Part shown: positions 27,884-35,148 of the stretch, piece after piece
How positions within the stretch are numbered: the stretch's first letter is position 1
Layout of the letters: each line of letters opens with the position of its first letter
Source of the DNA: Lachnospiraceae bacterium
Lineage (GTDB): Bacteria > Bacillota > Clostridia > Lachnospirales > Lachnospiraceae
Assembly: GCA_024688505.1 (NCBI GenBank)
Contig: JAILDZ010000090.1
Coordinates: forward strand, 1-41,889
DNA: 41,889 nucleotides
Reading direction: 5' to 3'
The notes under the pieces: generated by a model
What the model saw: the letters and a program-made list of their open reading frames with translations, nothing else
What the model was told of the DNA's origin: nothing
Databases searched by the model: none
Position numbers and translations under genes: made by a program

Positions 27884-29371
27884 ATGAGTATACTCTACGA
27901 AAGCACAAGAGATAAGAGTCTGAAAGTACAGGCCTCAGAGGCCATCCTGCAGGGTCTTTCAAAGGACGGAGGACTGTTCGTCCCCACAGAGATCCCGAAG
28001 CTGGATAAGAGCTTAAAGGAGCTTGGAACCATGAGCTATCAGGACATCGCTTATAATGTGATGAAACTGTATTTTACAGATTTTACGGAAGAGGAGCTGC
28101 GTTATTGCATAGACCATGCATATGACAGCAAGTTCGACTGCAAGGAGATAGCCCCCCTTAAAGAAACGCAGGATACATACTTTATGGAGCTTTATCACGG
28201 AAAGACCATAGCATTTAAGGACATGGCGCTTTCCATCCTCCCATATCTTATGACCACTTCTGCGAAGAAGAACAACGTGAAAAACGAGATCGTGATCCTG
28301 ACTGCCACATCAGGAGACACAGGAAAGGCGGCTTTGGCAGGCTTTTCAGATGTGCCGGGCACAAAGATCATAGTATTCTATCCGAAGGATGGAGTCAGCG
28401 AGATCCAGAAACTGCAGATGGTGACGGAGCAGGGAAAGAACACCTTTGTAGTGGGCATAAACGGAAACTTTGACCAGGCTCAGACCGGTGTTAAGGAGAT
28501 GTTTAATGATAAGAAACTGGCAGAAGAGCTGGATGAAAAAGGATATCAGTTCTCATCCGCAAATTCCATAAATATCGGAAGACTGATCCCTCAGGTGGCA
28601 TATTATGTATATGCATATGCAAGCCTCTTAAATAAGGGCGTACTAAAAGACGGTGAAGAAATCAACTTCACAGTACCCACAGGTAATTTCGGCAATATAC
28701 TGGCAGCATATTTTGCAAAAGAGATGGGCGTGCCTGTTCATAAGCTGATCTGCGCATCCAATGAAAACAAGGTGCTTTTCGATTTCTTCTCCACGGGAGA
28801 ATATGATAAGAACAGAGATTTTAAGCTTACCAGCTCTCCATCCATGGATATACTCATTTCTTCAAATCTGGAGCGCCTTATATATCTTATCTGCAACCGA
28901 GATGATAAGAAGACATGCGCTCTTATGGAAAACCTTAAGACAGGCGGAAAATATGAGATCACAGCGGATATGAAGAAGGGGCTGGATGCTTTCTACGGAA
29001 ACTACGCCACAGAAGCAGAGACAGCTGAAGCCATCAGATCCAAGTATGATGCTGAAGGATATGTGATGGATACTCATACTGCCGTGGCATATGATGTATA
29101 TACCAAATACCTGACAGATACGGATGATGACATGGTAAATGTGATAGCATCCACTGCCAGCCCCTATAAGTTCACCAGATCAGTGCTGGCAGCTCTGGGT
29201 AAGGATGACAGTTCAAAGAGCGACCTGGAACTGGTGCCGGTGTTAAATGAGGTTTCCGGTATGCCTGTTCCCGGAGCAGTGAAGGAAATAATGGAGCTTC
29301 CCGTTCGCCATAACACTGTATGTGAAGTGGACAAAATGGAAGAGACCGTGAAGGGATTTTTAGGGGTATAG
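27884..29371 (+). CDS. threonine synthase thrC: Threonine synthase
   Basis: A 495-residue PLP enzyme that converts O-phosphohomoserine to threonine. The PLP lysine is in 'TIAFKDMALS' (about residue 110), and 'TATSGDTGKAALAGF' is the phosphate-binding Ser/Thr/Gly stretch. The length matches the longer class of threonine synthases. AGGAAAGGAC precedes the ATG. It is first of four tightly spaced genes (gaps of 3, -4 and 1 bp) that end at the terminator at 31771. I see no threonine T-box in the leader. Confidence 0.95.
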   Translation: MSILYESTRDKSLKVQASEAILQGLSKDGGLFVPTEIPKLDKSLKELGTMSYQDIAYNVMKLYFTDFTEEELRYCIDHAYDSKFDCKEIAPLKETQDTYFMELYHGKTIAFKDMALSILPYLMTTSAKKNNVKNEIVILTATSGDTGKAALAGFSDVPGTKIIVFYPKDGVSEIQKLQMVTEQGKNTFVVGINGNFDQAQTGVKEMFNDKKLAEELDEKGYQFSSANSINIGRLIPQVAYYVYAYASLLNKGVLKDGEEINFTVPTGNFGNILAAYFAKEMGVPVHKLICASNENKVLFDFFSTGEYDKNRDFKLTSSPSMDILISSNLERLIYLICNRDDKKTCALMENLKTGGKYEITADMKKGLDAFYGNYATEAETAEAIRSKYDAEGYVMDTHTAVAYDVYTKYLTDTDDDMVNVIASTASPYKFTRSVLAALGKDDSSKSDLELVPVLNEVSGMPVPGAVKEIMELPVRHNTVCEVDKMEETVKGFLGV

Positions 29372-29374
29372 GAC

Positions 29375-30124
29375 ATGAATATAGCAATGATAATCGCGGG
29401 CGGTGTGGGAGCAAGGCTCACCGACAAGATGCCGAAGCAGTATATTAAAGTGCTGGGCAAACCTGTGATAGCCTATACCATGGAAGCATTTCAGAATGCA
29501 CCATTTATTGATGCCATTACCATTGTGTGCCGGGAAGACTATGATGATGATATAAAGGCTATAGCCTCTGAATACGGCATTTCGAAATTTGAGCATATCT
29601 TCCATGGCGGGGAAACCGGACAGGAATCCATAAGAAACGGCGTTTTCGGTCTGGAAGAATTCTATGATGAAGATGACCTTATTCTGATACATGATGCCAT
29701 CCGTCCTCTGGTGGATGAAGAAGTACTGCGGGACTGTGTCAGGGTGGCTGAAGAAAAGGGAAATGCTATCGTGTGCATTCCATGTGTCACCACAATGATG
29801 CAGAAAGTTCGGGATGAAAAAGGCGAAGACGGCAAGGGACTGGAGTGCTCCGATGCCATATATCCAAGAGATCTTATTATGGAGACTCAGACTCCTCAGG
29901 CATTTAAACTGGGACTGCTTTCAAGGAAGCATCGCGAAGCGCTGGAAAAGGGTATTCTTAATGAAACCGCATCCTGTGCTCTGATGACAAGGCTCGGAGA
30001 ACGTGTATATTTCTCAAAGGGATCCGAGAAGAATATAAAGATCACTGTGGAAGAAGATCTGGATCTTATGGAAGCGATCCTCATTTCGGGAAAAGGCAAA
30101 TGGAGAGAGGATAATCATATATGA
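29375..30124 (+). CDS. IspD/TarI-family cytidylyltransferase
   Basis: A 249-residue nucleotidyltransferase that attaches CMP to a phosphorylated alcohol. The nucleotide-binding start 'MIIAGGVGARLTDKMPKQY' keeps the Arg and Lys of the family; 'LIHDAIRPLVD' and 'METQTPQAF' are typical. The AGGVG spelling is closer to TarI (ribitol-5-phosphate) than to IspD (methylerythritol phosphate, usually AAGxG), and 'ETASCALM' replaces the usual TDDA/TDAC stretch. Either assignment is possible; as no other isoprenoid gene is near, I leave the symbol blank. It overlaps the next start (ATGA). Confidence 0.75.
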   Translation: MNIAMIIAGGVGARLTDKMPKQYIKVLGKPVIAYTMEAFQNAPFIDAITIVCREDYDDDIKAIASEYGISKFEHIFHGGETGQESIRNGVFGLEEFYDEDDLILIHDAIRPLVDEEVLRDCVRVAEEKGNAIVCIPCVTTMMQKVRDEKGEDGKGLECSDAIYPRDLIMETQTPQAFKLGLLSRKHREALEKGILNETASCALMTRLGERVYFSKGSEKNIKITVEEDLDLMEAILISGKGKWREDNHI

Positions 30125-30561
30125 AAAAAGTCTTCGAAAATGAAGTGGCTGTTATTCCTGCAGACGAGATAAACGGTGCATTAAAGCATACATTTCGTCA
30201 ATACATCCAGGGAAACCTGAAGCAGGACCAGGATATATCCTTTATCAGGACCGGAGATTCAGAAATAGGGATTTCCGATTATAAGGAGTATTCTCATGAT
30301 GACCCCCATTATCATGACAAGGTGATGGAAACGAATTATGTCATTTCGGGTAAGGTATGCATGAGGATAATAGACACGAACGAAGACTACGTGATAGAAG
30401 CGGGGGGAGTTTTTTCCATTCCGCCCCATGTGAAACATGTGTTGAAGATCAAGGCCGGAACCAGGATCATATTTGTAAAAACGCCCAGCATAAATGATAA
30501 GCATGTGCTGGATTTTGATGAACTGGATCTTAATGCGTGGTTCGAAGACGAGGACTTTTGA
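30121..30561 (+). CDS. Single-domain cupin
   Basis: A 146-residue beta-barrel protein. Cupin motif 1 is 'DPHYHDKVMETNYVISGKV', with metal ligands His63, His65 and Glu70. Motif 2 is 'GGVFSIPPHVKHVLK' with His103 or His106. A metal-bound active site or ligand site is therefore intact. Cupins of this kind act on sugars or sugar nucleotides or simply sense small molecules; the preceding cytidylyltransferase favours a nucleotide-linked substrate. It starts inside the previous stop (ATGA) and ends 1 bp before the next start. Confidence 0.75.
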   Translation: MKKVFENEVAVIPADEINGALKHTFRQYIQGNLKQDQDISFIRTGDSEIGISDYKEYSHDDPHYHDKVMETNYVISGKVCMRIIDTNEDYVIEAGGVFSIPPHVKHVLKIKAGTRIIFVKTPSINDKHVLDFDELDLNAWFEDEDF

Positions 30562-30562
30562 C

Positions 30563-31765
30563 GTGAAAAATAAGACCTTTAAGGAAAGATACGTAGAATA
30601 CAAGGAAAGAGCAAAGCGGCTTAATGATCTCATAAAGGGCAGTGACGGAAACCGTTCATATTATCTAAAGACCTGGTTTACCATGTCGGCAACCGTAATC
30701 GGAGGAGTGGTGGCTGTGTGGCAGCTGCCGGATATCCTGTGGGATTATAAGATAAATAATCTTCTGGAAGCCATATTCGGCGGAGATATCATGTTCTGGA
30801 ATGCTTTTACACTATCCGTGTTTCTGGTGATCTGTGTCATTGTCATTCTTATCAGTAGAGCGGCGAGCAGAAATGAGATCAGAAAATACCTGCATAAAGT
30901 GGTGGAAACCGAACGGCCGGGATGCAGACTGGAGCTTCGTGTCTCTGACAGCTATCTTACAAATGCGTTTGTGAATTATCCGAAGTGTGCCATGGTGATA
31001 GGCATCAATAAGGCTTTTTTATTTGAAGAAGCGGAAAGCAGATCCCTTATCGCAGATATGTATGAGTATCTGGAGAAGAACTACGGTATAGATAAGCATG
31101 ATATCCAGATGGACATTGATAAGGCTGTCGCTAAATTGAAAGAAAAATTCGGGGACAAGATAATAGATAAGACCAGGCCGAAGGTGCAGGTGCGGTGCGC
31201 TTCCAGTGAAAGCGGTACACAGCTTCGTGATAATTATAAGATAGGAACCATGGTGGGGGTGGATATCAGGTCCAAGGATCCCAATAGACCACTTTTCAAG
31301 AAACTTTTTCTCATCGCAAATTCCGAGATCGTGCAGGGCAAGGATGAATATGAACCCCTGGTGGTGACTTCTGATGTGAAAGCTTCTGTGGTGGAAAACT
31401 ATTATAAGATATGGGATTTCTTCGAACCGGGAGAAATGGGTACACTGCCTCCGGAAAATAAGCTCTGTGCACCGCTTCTTATCCCGCTTATAGGCGGAGG
31501 TGTGGCAAACGAGGGCTATTCGGATACGGAGATGTTTTCTACGATAGTGGATATGTATTTTGAGAGGCTCCGTGAGAGCATGAGACTGAATAAAAAGCCC
31601 GCAGTGGCAAGCGTGATCATCAATATACGTAACGATACAGCCATTAAGGGTGATAAGAATACATATAAGAGCAGAAAGATAGACCTGCAAAATGCTTTCT
31701 GGTATATGGATTTCAGAAGAAAGGTGCGTCCCGTAAAGCCTATGAAGTGGGAGATCGCAGAATAA
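30563..31765 (+). CDS. Membrane-anchored macro-domain protein (TM-TM-macro, DUF6430-like)
   Basis: A 400-residue protein starting at GTG 30563 (GAGG 10 bp before). A basic, charged N-terminus leads to two membrane helices (about 38-56 and 79-98), then a soluble domain. I read the latter as the Thoeris-type macro domain: 'YKIGTMV' (about 225), 'LFLIANSEI', a helix ending in 'YKIWDFF', and 'LLIPLIGGGVANEGY' (about 305-320), the glycine-rich ribose-phosphate loop. Two helices plus macro is the layout of the ThsA effector of type II Thoeris, where the macro domain binds an ADP-ribose-type signal. No TIR-domain ThsB is present in the window. Identification is from motif layout, not alignment. Confidence 0.6.
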   Translation: MKNKTFKERYVEYKERAKRLNDLIKGSDGNRSYYLKTWFTMSATVIGGVVAVWQLPDILWDYKINNLLEAIFGGDIMFWNAFTLSVFLVICVIVILISRAASRNEIRKYLHKVVETERPGCRLELRVSDSYLTNAFVNYPKCAMVIGINKAFLFEEAESRSLIADMYEYLEKNYGIDKHDIQMDIDKAVAKLKEKFGDKIIDKTRPKVQVRCASSESGTQLRDNYKIGTMVGVDIRSKDPNRPLFKKLFLIANSEIVQGKDEYEPLVVTSDVKASVVENYYKIWDFFEPGEMGTLPPENKLCAPLLIPLIGGGVANEGYSDTEMFSTIVDMYFERLRESMRLNKKPAVASVIINIRNDTAIKGDKNTYKSRKIDLQNAFWYMDFRRKVRPVKPMKWEIAE

Positions 31766-31770
31766 ACAAT

Positions 31771-31800
31771 AAAAGCAGGTGACTGATCACCTGCTTTTTT
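31771..31800 (+). terminator. Terminator after the thrC operon
   Basis: AAAAGCAGGTGA (31771-31782), CTGA loop, TCACCTGCTTTT (31787-31798), then more T: a perfect 12-bp stem with a U-tract. The A-run on the left lets it also work for the convergent CheX-like gene on the - strand. Confidence 0.9.
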
Positions 31801-31823
31801 AATGAGTCTTATTTATCTTATTC

Positions 31824-32702
31824 TTAGTAGAATGAAAGTATCAGTGAAACTGTTCCGAAGGGGAAGATTACGGGGAGCATGAAAGAATTCTTCGGAAGCA
31901 TAAGAAGGTCCCCGCTTTCTTCATATGGCGGTTCCAGTATCAGCTCCATAGATGCCTGATTAGACATATTCACACTAAAGAGTCCGTTGTGAAGATTCAG
32001 GAAGTCTTCGAGGGAGGCGGTGACATATTCATCAAATTCGGAAAAATCCATCTTGGCATATCTGGATGCAAACTGAATGGCAGCATCTCTTCCCATATCC
32101 ATACGGGACTCAATATTCATCTGTCCTGTAACTTTCTGGGTCACACAGAAATCTATGGGATAATCCTCCAGTGCCACCGGTGCGAGAGGAGTGAAGTCAG
32201 ATCCCACAAACCGGATCAGGTCGTTAAACAGCAGATTCATATAAAGAATGGTCTCGTCATTGACATGCTGACCCGAAATCTTAAAAAACGTATGAATAAG
32301 TTCTACTGATTTATCGTTATTCTCGATACTCATGTCATCAATAGCGGTCTCGCTCTGATATTCACTCATGAGACGCTCAAGATCTGTATTTGACAGGGCA
32401 CCGATATCTACCAGGTTCTGTCCCAGCAGAAGATAATCGGGAGTCTGGGCTTTAAGAAGGGAATCTACCTGAGAATCTGTCAGATATCCGCGGGATACAG
32501 CAATCTCACCGAATCTTTTATCTTCCCTGGTCTGAATGAAACATACTTCGTCTACTTCGCTGGCGGTCATAAGAGACTGATGCATAGCGAGGGTACCGAG
32601 CTTTATCCTGGCATCGGACAGCTTCTGGATGGCCTCTGACAGCTGATCCCTGGTGACAGCTTCTTTGTTTAAAAGATATGCCCCGAAAAATTGTGCAAAC
32701 AT
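31824..32702 (-). CDS. CheX-like phosphatase with N-terminal MshEN/GspE-N-like region
   Basis: A 292-residue protein. The first 120 residues contain repeated 'FG..LL....VT..QL' type helices ('FGEIAVSRGYLTDSQVDSLL', 'LGQNLVDIGALSNTDLERL') like the N-terminal domain of type II secretion ATPases, some of which bind c-di-GMP. The rest is CheX/CheC-like: 'ASLEDFLNLHNGLF' (about 236) aligns with the active helix, with Asp in place of the usual Glu and the catalytic Asn kept. CheX removes phosphate from CheY-type receivers, and the receiver gene lies 6 bp upstream on the same strand. Confidence 0.72.
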   Translation of the reverse strand: MFAQFFGAYLLNKEAVTRDQLSEAIQKLSDARIKLGTLAMHQSLMTASEVDEVCFIQTREDKRFGEIAVSRGYLTDSQVDSLLKAQTPDYLLLGQNLVDIGALSNTDLERLMSEYQSETAIDDMSIENNDKSVELIHTFFKISGQHVNDETILYMNLLFNDLIRFVGSDFTPLAPVALEDYPIDFCVTQKVTGQMNIESRMDMGRDAAIQFASRYAKMDFSEFDEYVTASLEDFLNLHNGLFSVNMSNQASMELILEPPYEESGDLLMLPKNSFMLPVIFPFGTVSLILSFY

Positions 32703-32708
32703 ATTGTA

Positions 32709-33089
32709 TTATTCCCCCTGTATACGTGAACGCAGGACTTTCTCCACCTGAGTAGCGGAAAACGGCTTCTGAATGAAGTCTCTGGCACCGGCCTCAATGG
32801 CATTTTTCAGCTGAGTCTGTGTTCCGGTAGAAGATACGATAATGATCTCTGCATCTTCATCGTATTCGGATATTTCCTTAACAGCAGTGATCCCGTCTTT
32901 TACAGGCATAACAATATCGAGAAAGATCACATCGGGATTAAGTTCTTTATACTTATCTACGGCTTCCTGTCCGTTAGCAGCATCGAATATCTCTGCATCG
33001 GGAGCGGTAGCATAGATAACGTCCTTTAACTGCTTGCGGGCTAAAATGGAGTCATCACATACAAGTATTGTTAATTTTTCTGCACCCAT
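32709..33089 (-). CDS. CheY-like single-domain response regulator
   Basis: A 126-residue receiver with acidic pair Asp12-Asp13 ('LVCDDS'), phosphoacceptor Asp58 ('IFLDIVMPVKDG'), switch Ser/Thr in 'IIIVSSTGT' and the conserved Lys in 'DFIQKPF' (about 108). It has no output domain. It is first in a two-gene operon with the CheX-like phosphatase 6 bp downstream. GAGGT precedes the start. No motor or flagellar genes are in the window, so it may serve chemotaxis or another phosphorelay. Confidence 0.92.
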   Translation of the reverse strand: MGAEKLTILVCDDSILARKQLKDVIYATAPDAEIFDAANGQEAVDKYKELNPDVIFLDIVMPVKDGITAVKEISEYDEDAEIIIVSSTGTQTQLKNAIEAGARDFIQKPFSATQVEKVLRSRIQGE

Positions 33090-33127
33090 TTTCTATACCT
33101 CTGTATTCAAAAAAACTTCTAATCGTA

Positions 33128-33157
33128 ATTTTACACTATTCACTTTACGTTTTTCAA
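33128..33157 (-). promoter_or_regulatory. Promoter of the cheY-cheX pair
   Basis: On the - strand, TTGAAA (33152-33157) and TAAAAT (33128-33133) are 18 bp apart. A TAAA and a CGAT further on faintly recall a flagellar sigma-28 site but the spacing (17) is too long, so a housekeeping promoter is preferred. Confidence 0.45.
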
Positions 33158-33174
33158 CAGTTTTGAAAATATAT

Positions 33175-33203
33175 TTGCGAATGAAAACTAACTGTTATAT
33201 AGT
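33175..33203 (+). promoter_or_regulatory. Promoter of the 33210 gene, placing the start at the ATG
   Basis: TTGCGA (33175-33180), 17 bp spacer, TATAGT (33198-33203). The usual start 7 nt after the -10 box is base 33210, the A of the gene's ATG. Confidence 0.5.
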
Positions 33204-33209
33204 AACCCT

Positions 33210-33557
33210 ATGAGTAAAATACCGTTTCTGCAAATATTCGATGTGATTGTTATATTCCTTGGTGCATATATCATCTTCCAAAGCGTGAAGATGCGAAATG
33301 ACCAGGAGGTACCGGGCCTTTTTATGACCCAGGAGGAGATGCGTCTTTGTACCAATAAAAAGGGGCTTATTAACTATCTGTACTCCCGGGCATTGGCCTT
33401 TGGGGCAGTGGATATGCTCTTCGGCCTGGCCGGACTGTATAATGATTTTATCTATAATTTCTCCGATGCGGTAAACTGCGTTCTGGTTATCATATTCTTA
33501 GGCGTATGGATCTGGTTTTCCATGGCCCTGAGAAAGGCAAAGACCGAGTTCTTCTAG
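33210..33557 (+). CDS. Small membrane protein, possibly leaderless
   Basis: A 115-residue protein with three predicted membrane segments (about 5-24, 58-76, 86-108) separated by a charged loop ('KMRNDQEVPGLFMTQEEM'). No family recognised. There is no Shine-Dalgarno sequence before ATG 33210, and the promoter just upstream would begin transcription at the ATG itself, so translation may be leaderless. It ends 11 bp before the convergent citrate synthase gene, with no terminator hairpin between. Confidence 0.6.
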   Translation: MSKIPFLQIFDVIVIFLGAYIIFQSVKMRNDQEVPGLFMTQEEMRLCTNKKGLINYLYSRALAFGAVDMLFGLAGLYNDFIYNFSDAVNCVLVIIFLGVWIWFSMALRKAKTEFF

Positions 33558-33568
33558 GCCTGTCTCTT

Positions 33569-34936
33569 TTATTTTCTGTCTTCCATCGGAATGTAATCCC
33601 TATGAGGCTCTACCGTCATATATGCGGGTCGCATTATCTTATTGTCATGGTTTATTTCTTCCATGCGGTGTGCACTCCAGCCTGCAATACGAGCTATGGC
33701 AAAGATGGGAGTGTATAATTCTGTGGGAAGCCCCAGCATCTGATACACGAATCCGCTGTAAAAATCCACGTTCGGGCTCACACCCTTATAGATCTTTCTT
33801 TCTTCGGCAATGAGTTCCGGAGCCAGCTTTTCGATGAGAGTGTACAGGGCGAATTCTTTTTGATATCCCTTTTCTTCGGATAATGCCTCCACAAAAGACT
33901 TAAACACCACTGCACGGGGATCGGAAAGGGAGTATACAGCGTGTCCCATACCGTATATCAGACCGGCATGATCAAATGCTTCTTTATTAAGGATCTTACG
34001 AAGATAATCCTTCACTTCCTTTTCATTGGTCCAGTCCTTCACGTGTTCTTTTATATCAGCGATCATCTTAATGACCTTAAGGTTAGCACCGCCGTGTCTG
34101 GGTCCTTTAAGGGATCCGAGAGCCGCAGCAATGGCTGAATACGTGTCTGTGCCGGAGGATGAAACAAGGCGTGTGGTGAATGTAGAGTTATTACCGCCGC
34201 CGTGCTCCATGTGAAGGATCAGTGCCACATCCAGAAGGTTTGCTTCGAGAGGAGTGAACTGCTTGTCATCACGAAGACAGTGAAGGATGTTCTCGGCTGT
34301 GGAGTATTCCTTCTGTGGCTTATGTATGATCAGACTGTCATCCAGGTAATAGTGGCGATAAGACTGATATCCGTATACGGAAAGCAGCGGGAACATGGCA
34401 ATGAGCTGCAGACACTGACGCAGCACATTTGCCTTTGAGGTGTCATCGGAGTGATCATCATAGGAATAGAGCATGAGCACTGAACGTGACAGAGTATTCA
34501 TCATGTCCTTACTGGGCTTTTTCATGATAACGTCACGGACAAAGTTTGGGGGAAGTGATCTGTAATCGCTTAAGATATCGCAAAATTCACTTAATTCTTT
34601 TTTATTGGGAAGCTGTCCGAAGAGCAGGAGATATGCACACTCTTCGAAGCCGAAATGATCCTTCCCGGGATGACGACGGATAAGCTCCTGGACATTATAA
34701 CCCCTGTAATACAGCTCGCCGTCTATGGGAGTGGACACTCCGTTTATTATCCTTGTGGAAGTGACTTCAGATATATTTGTAATACCTACCAGCACACCTT
34801 TACCGTTTACATCACGAAGACCGCGCTTCACACCATATTCGGTATATAATTCCGGAGCCACTTCGGCAGCCTGGGCCGTCTTCCCCGCCAGCTCCATAAG
34901 TTCGGGCGTAACAGTGCTGTAATTAGATTCTGTCAT
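33569..34936 (-). CDS. gltA: Citrate synthase
   Basis: A 455-residue enzyme condensing acetyl-CoA and oxaloacetate. The catalytic residues are visible: His in 'LHMEHGGGNN' (about 235), His in 'GPRHGGAN' and, near 310, 'MGHAVYS', with the catalytic Asp in 'SPNVDFYSG' (about 395). Length is in the usual range. It is divergent from pckA across a regulated-looking 212-bp gap, linking synthesis of citrate to oxaloacetate metabolism. GGAGG 12 bp before the ATG sets the start. Confidence 0.96.
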   Translation of the reverse strand: MTESNYSTVTPELMELAGKTAQAAEVAPELYTEYGVKRGLRDVNGKGVLVGITNISEVTSTRIINGVSTPIDGELYYRGYNVQELIRRHPGKDHFGFEECAYLLLFGQLPNKKELSEFCDILSDYRSLPPNFVRDVIMKKPSKDMMNTLSRSVLMLYSYDDHSDDTSKANVLRQCLQLIAMFPLLSVYGYQSYRHYYLDDSLIIHKPQKEYSTAENILHCLRDDKQFTPLEANLLDVALILHMEHGGGNNSTFTTRLVSSSGTDTYSAIAAALGSLKGPRHGGANLKVIKMIADIKEHVKDWTNEKEVKDYLRKILNKEAFDHAGLIYGMGHAVYSLSDPRAVVFKSFVEALSEEKGYQKEFALYTLIEKLAPELIAEERKIYKGVSPNVDFYSGFVYQMLGLPTELYTPIFAIARIAGWSAHRMEEINHDNKIMRPAYMTVEPHRDYIPMEDRK

Positions 34937-34974
34937 TTATAAAAGCCTCCAAAAATCTTCATATTAACCTGTGT

Positions 34975-35003
34975 ATTTTATCATTTTAGCGTGGTAAAGG
35001 CAA
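34975..35003 (-). promoter_or_regulatory. Promoter of citrate synthase
   Basis: On the - strand, TTGCCT (34998-35003), 17 bp spacer and TAAAAT (34975-34980). The start would be near 34968, giving a leader of about 31 nt. Confidence 0.55.
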
Positions 35004-35035
35004 ATAGATGGAAACAGTTTTTATAAACCCTGAAA

Positions 35036-35055
35036 TTGTACTTCTGAAAGTACAA
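35036..35055. promoter_or_regulatory. Perfect dyad between the gltA and pckA promoters
   Basis: TTGTACTT-CTGA-AAGTACAA is an 8-bp perfect inverted repeat with a 4-bp spacer, ending 5 bp before the pckA -35 box and about 33 bp from the gltA -35 box. It is placed to act on both promoters. The regulator is not identified. Confidence 0.55.
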
Positions 35056-35060
35056 AAGAA

Positions 35061-35089
35061 TTGACAAAACCAAGGCTTAAAAGTATGAT
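35061..35089 (+). promoter_or_regulatory. Promoter of pckA
   Basis: Perfect TTGACA (35061-35066), 17 bp spacer, TATGAT (35084-35089). Start near 35096. The leader then holds a hairpin TAGAGG-ACTTA-CCTCTA (35107-35123), about 14 nt before AAGGAGATGG, which may stabilise the 5' end. Confidence 0.8.
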
Positions 35090-35148
35090 AAACGAGTACG
35101 AAAAAATAGAGGACTTACCTCTAAATACAATATAAAGGAGATGGAATT

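Noticed and set aside
29375-31765. Complete Thoeris or CBASS-like immune operon
   Set aside because: No TIR protein or cyclic-nucleotide synthase lies in the window; the cytidylyltransferase is IspD/TarI-like, not a CD-NTase. Only the TM-macro part fits.
33090-33160. Flagellar sigma-28 promoter for cheY
   Set aside because: A TAAA and CGAT occur, but the spacing is 17 and the -10 match is partial; the TTGAAA/TAAAAT pair is better.
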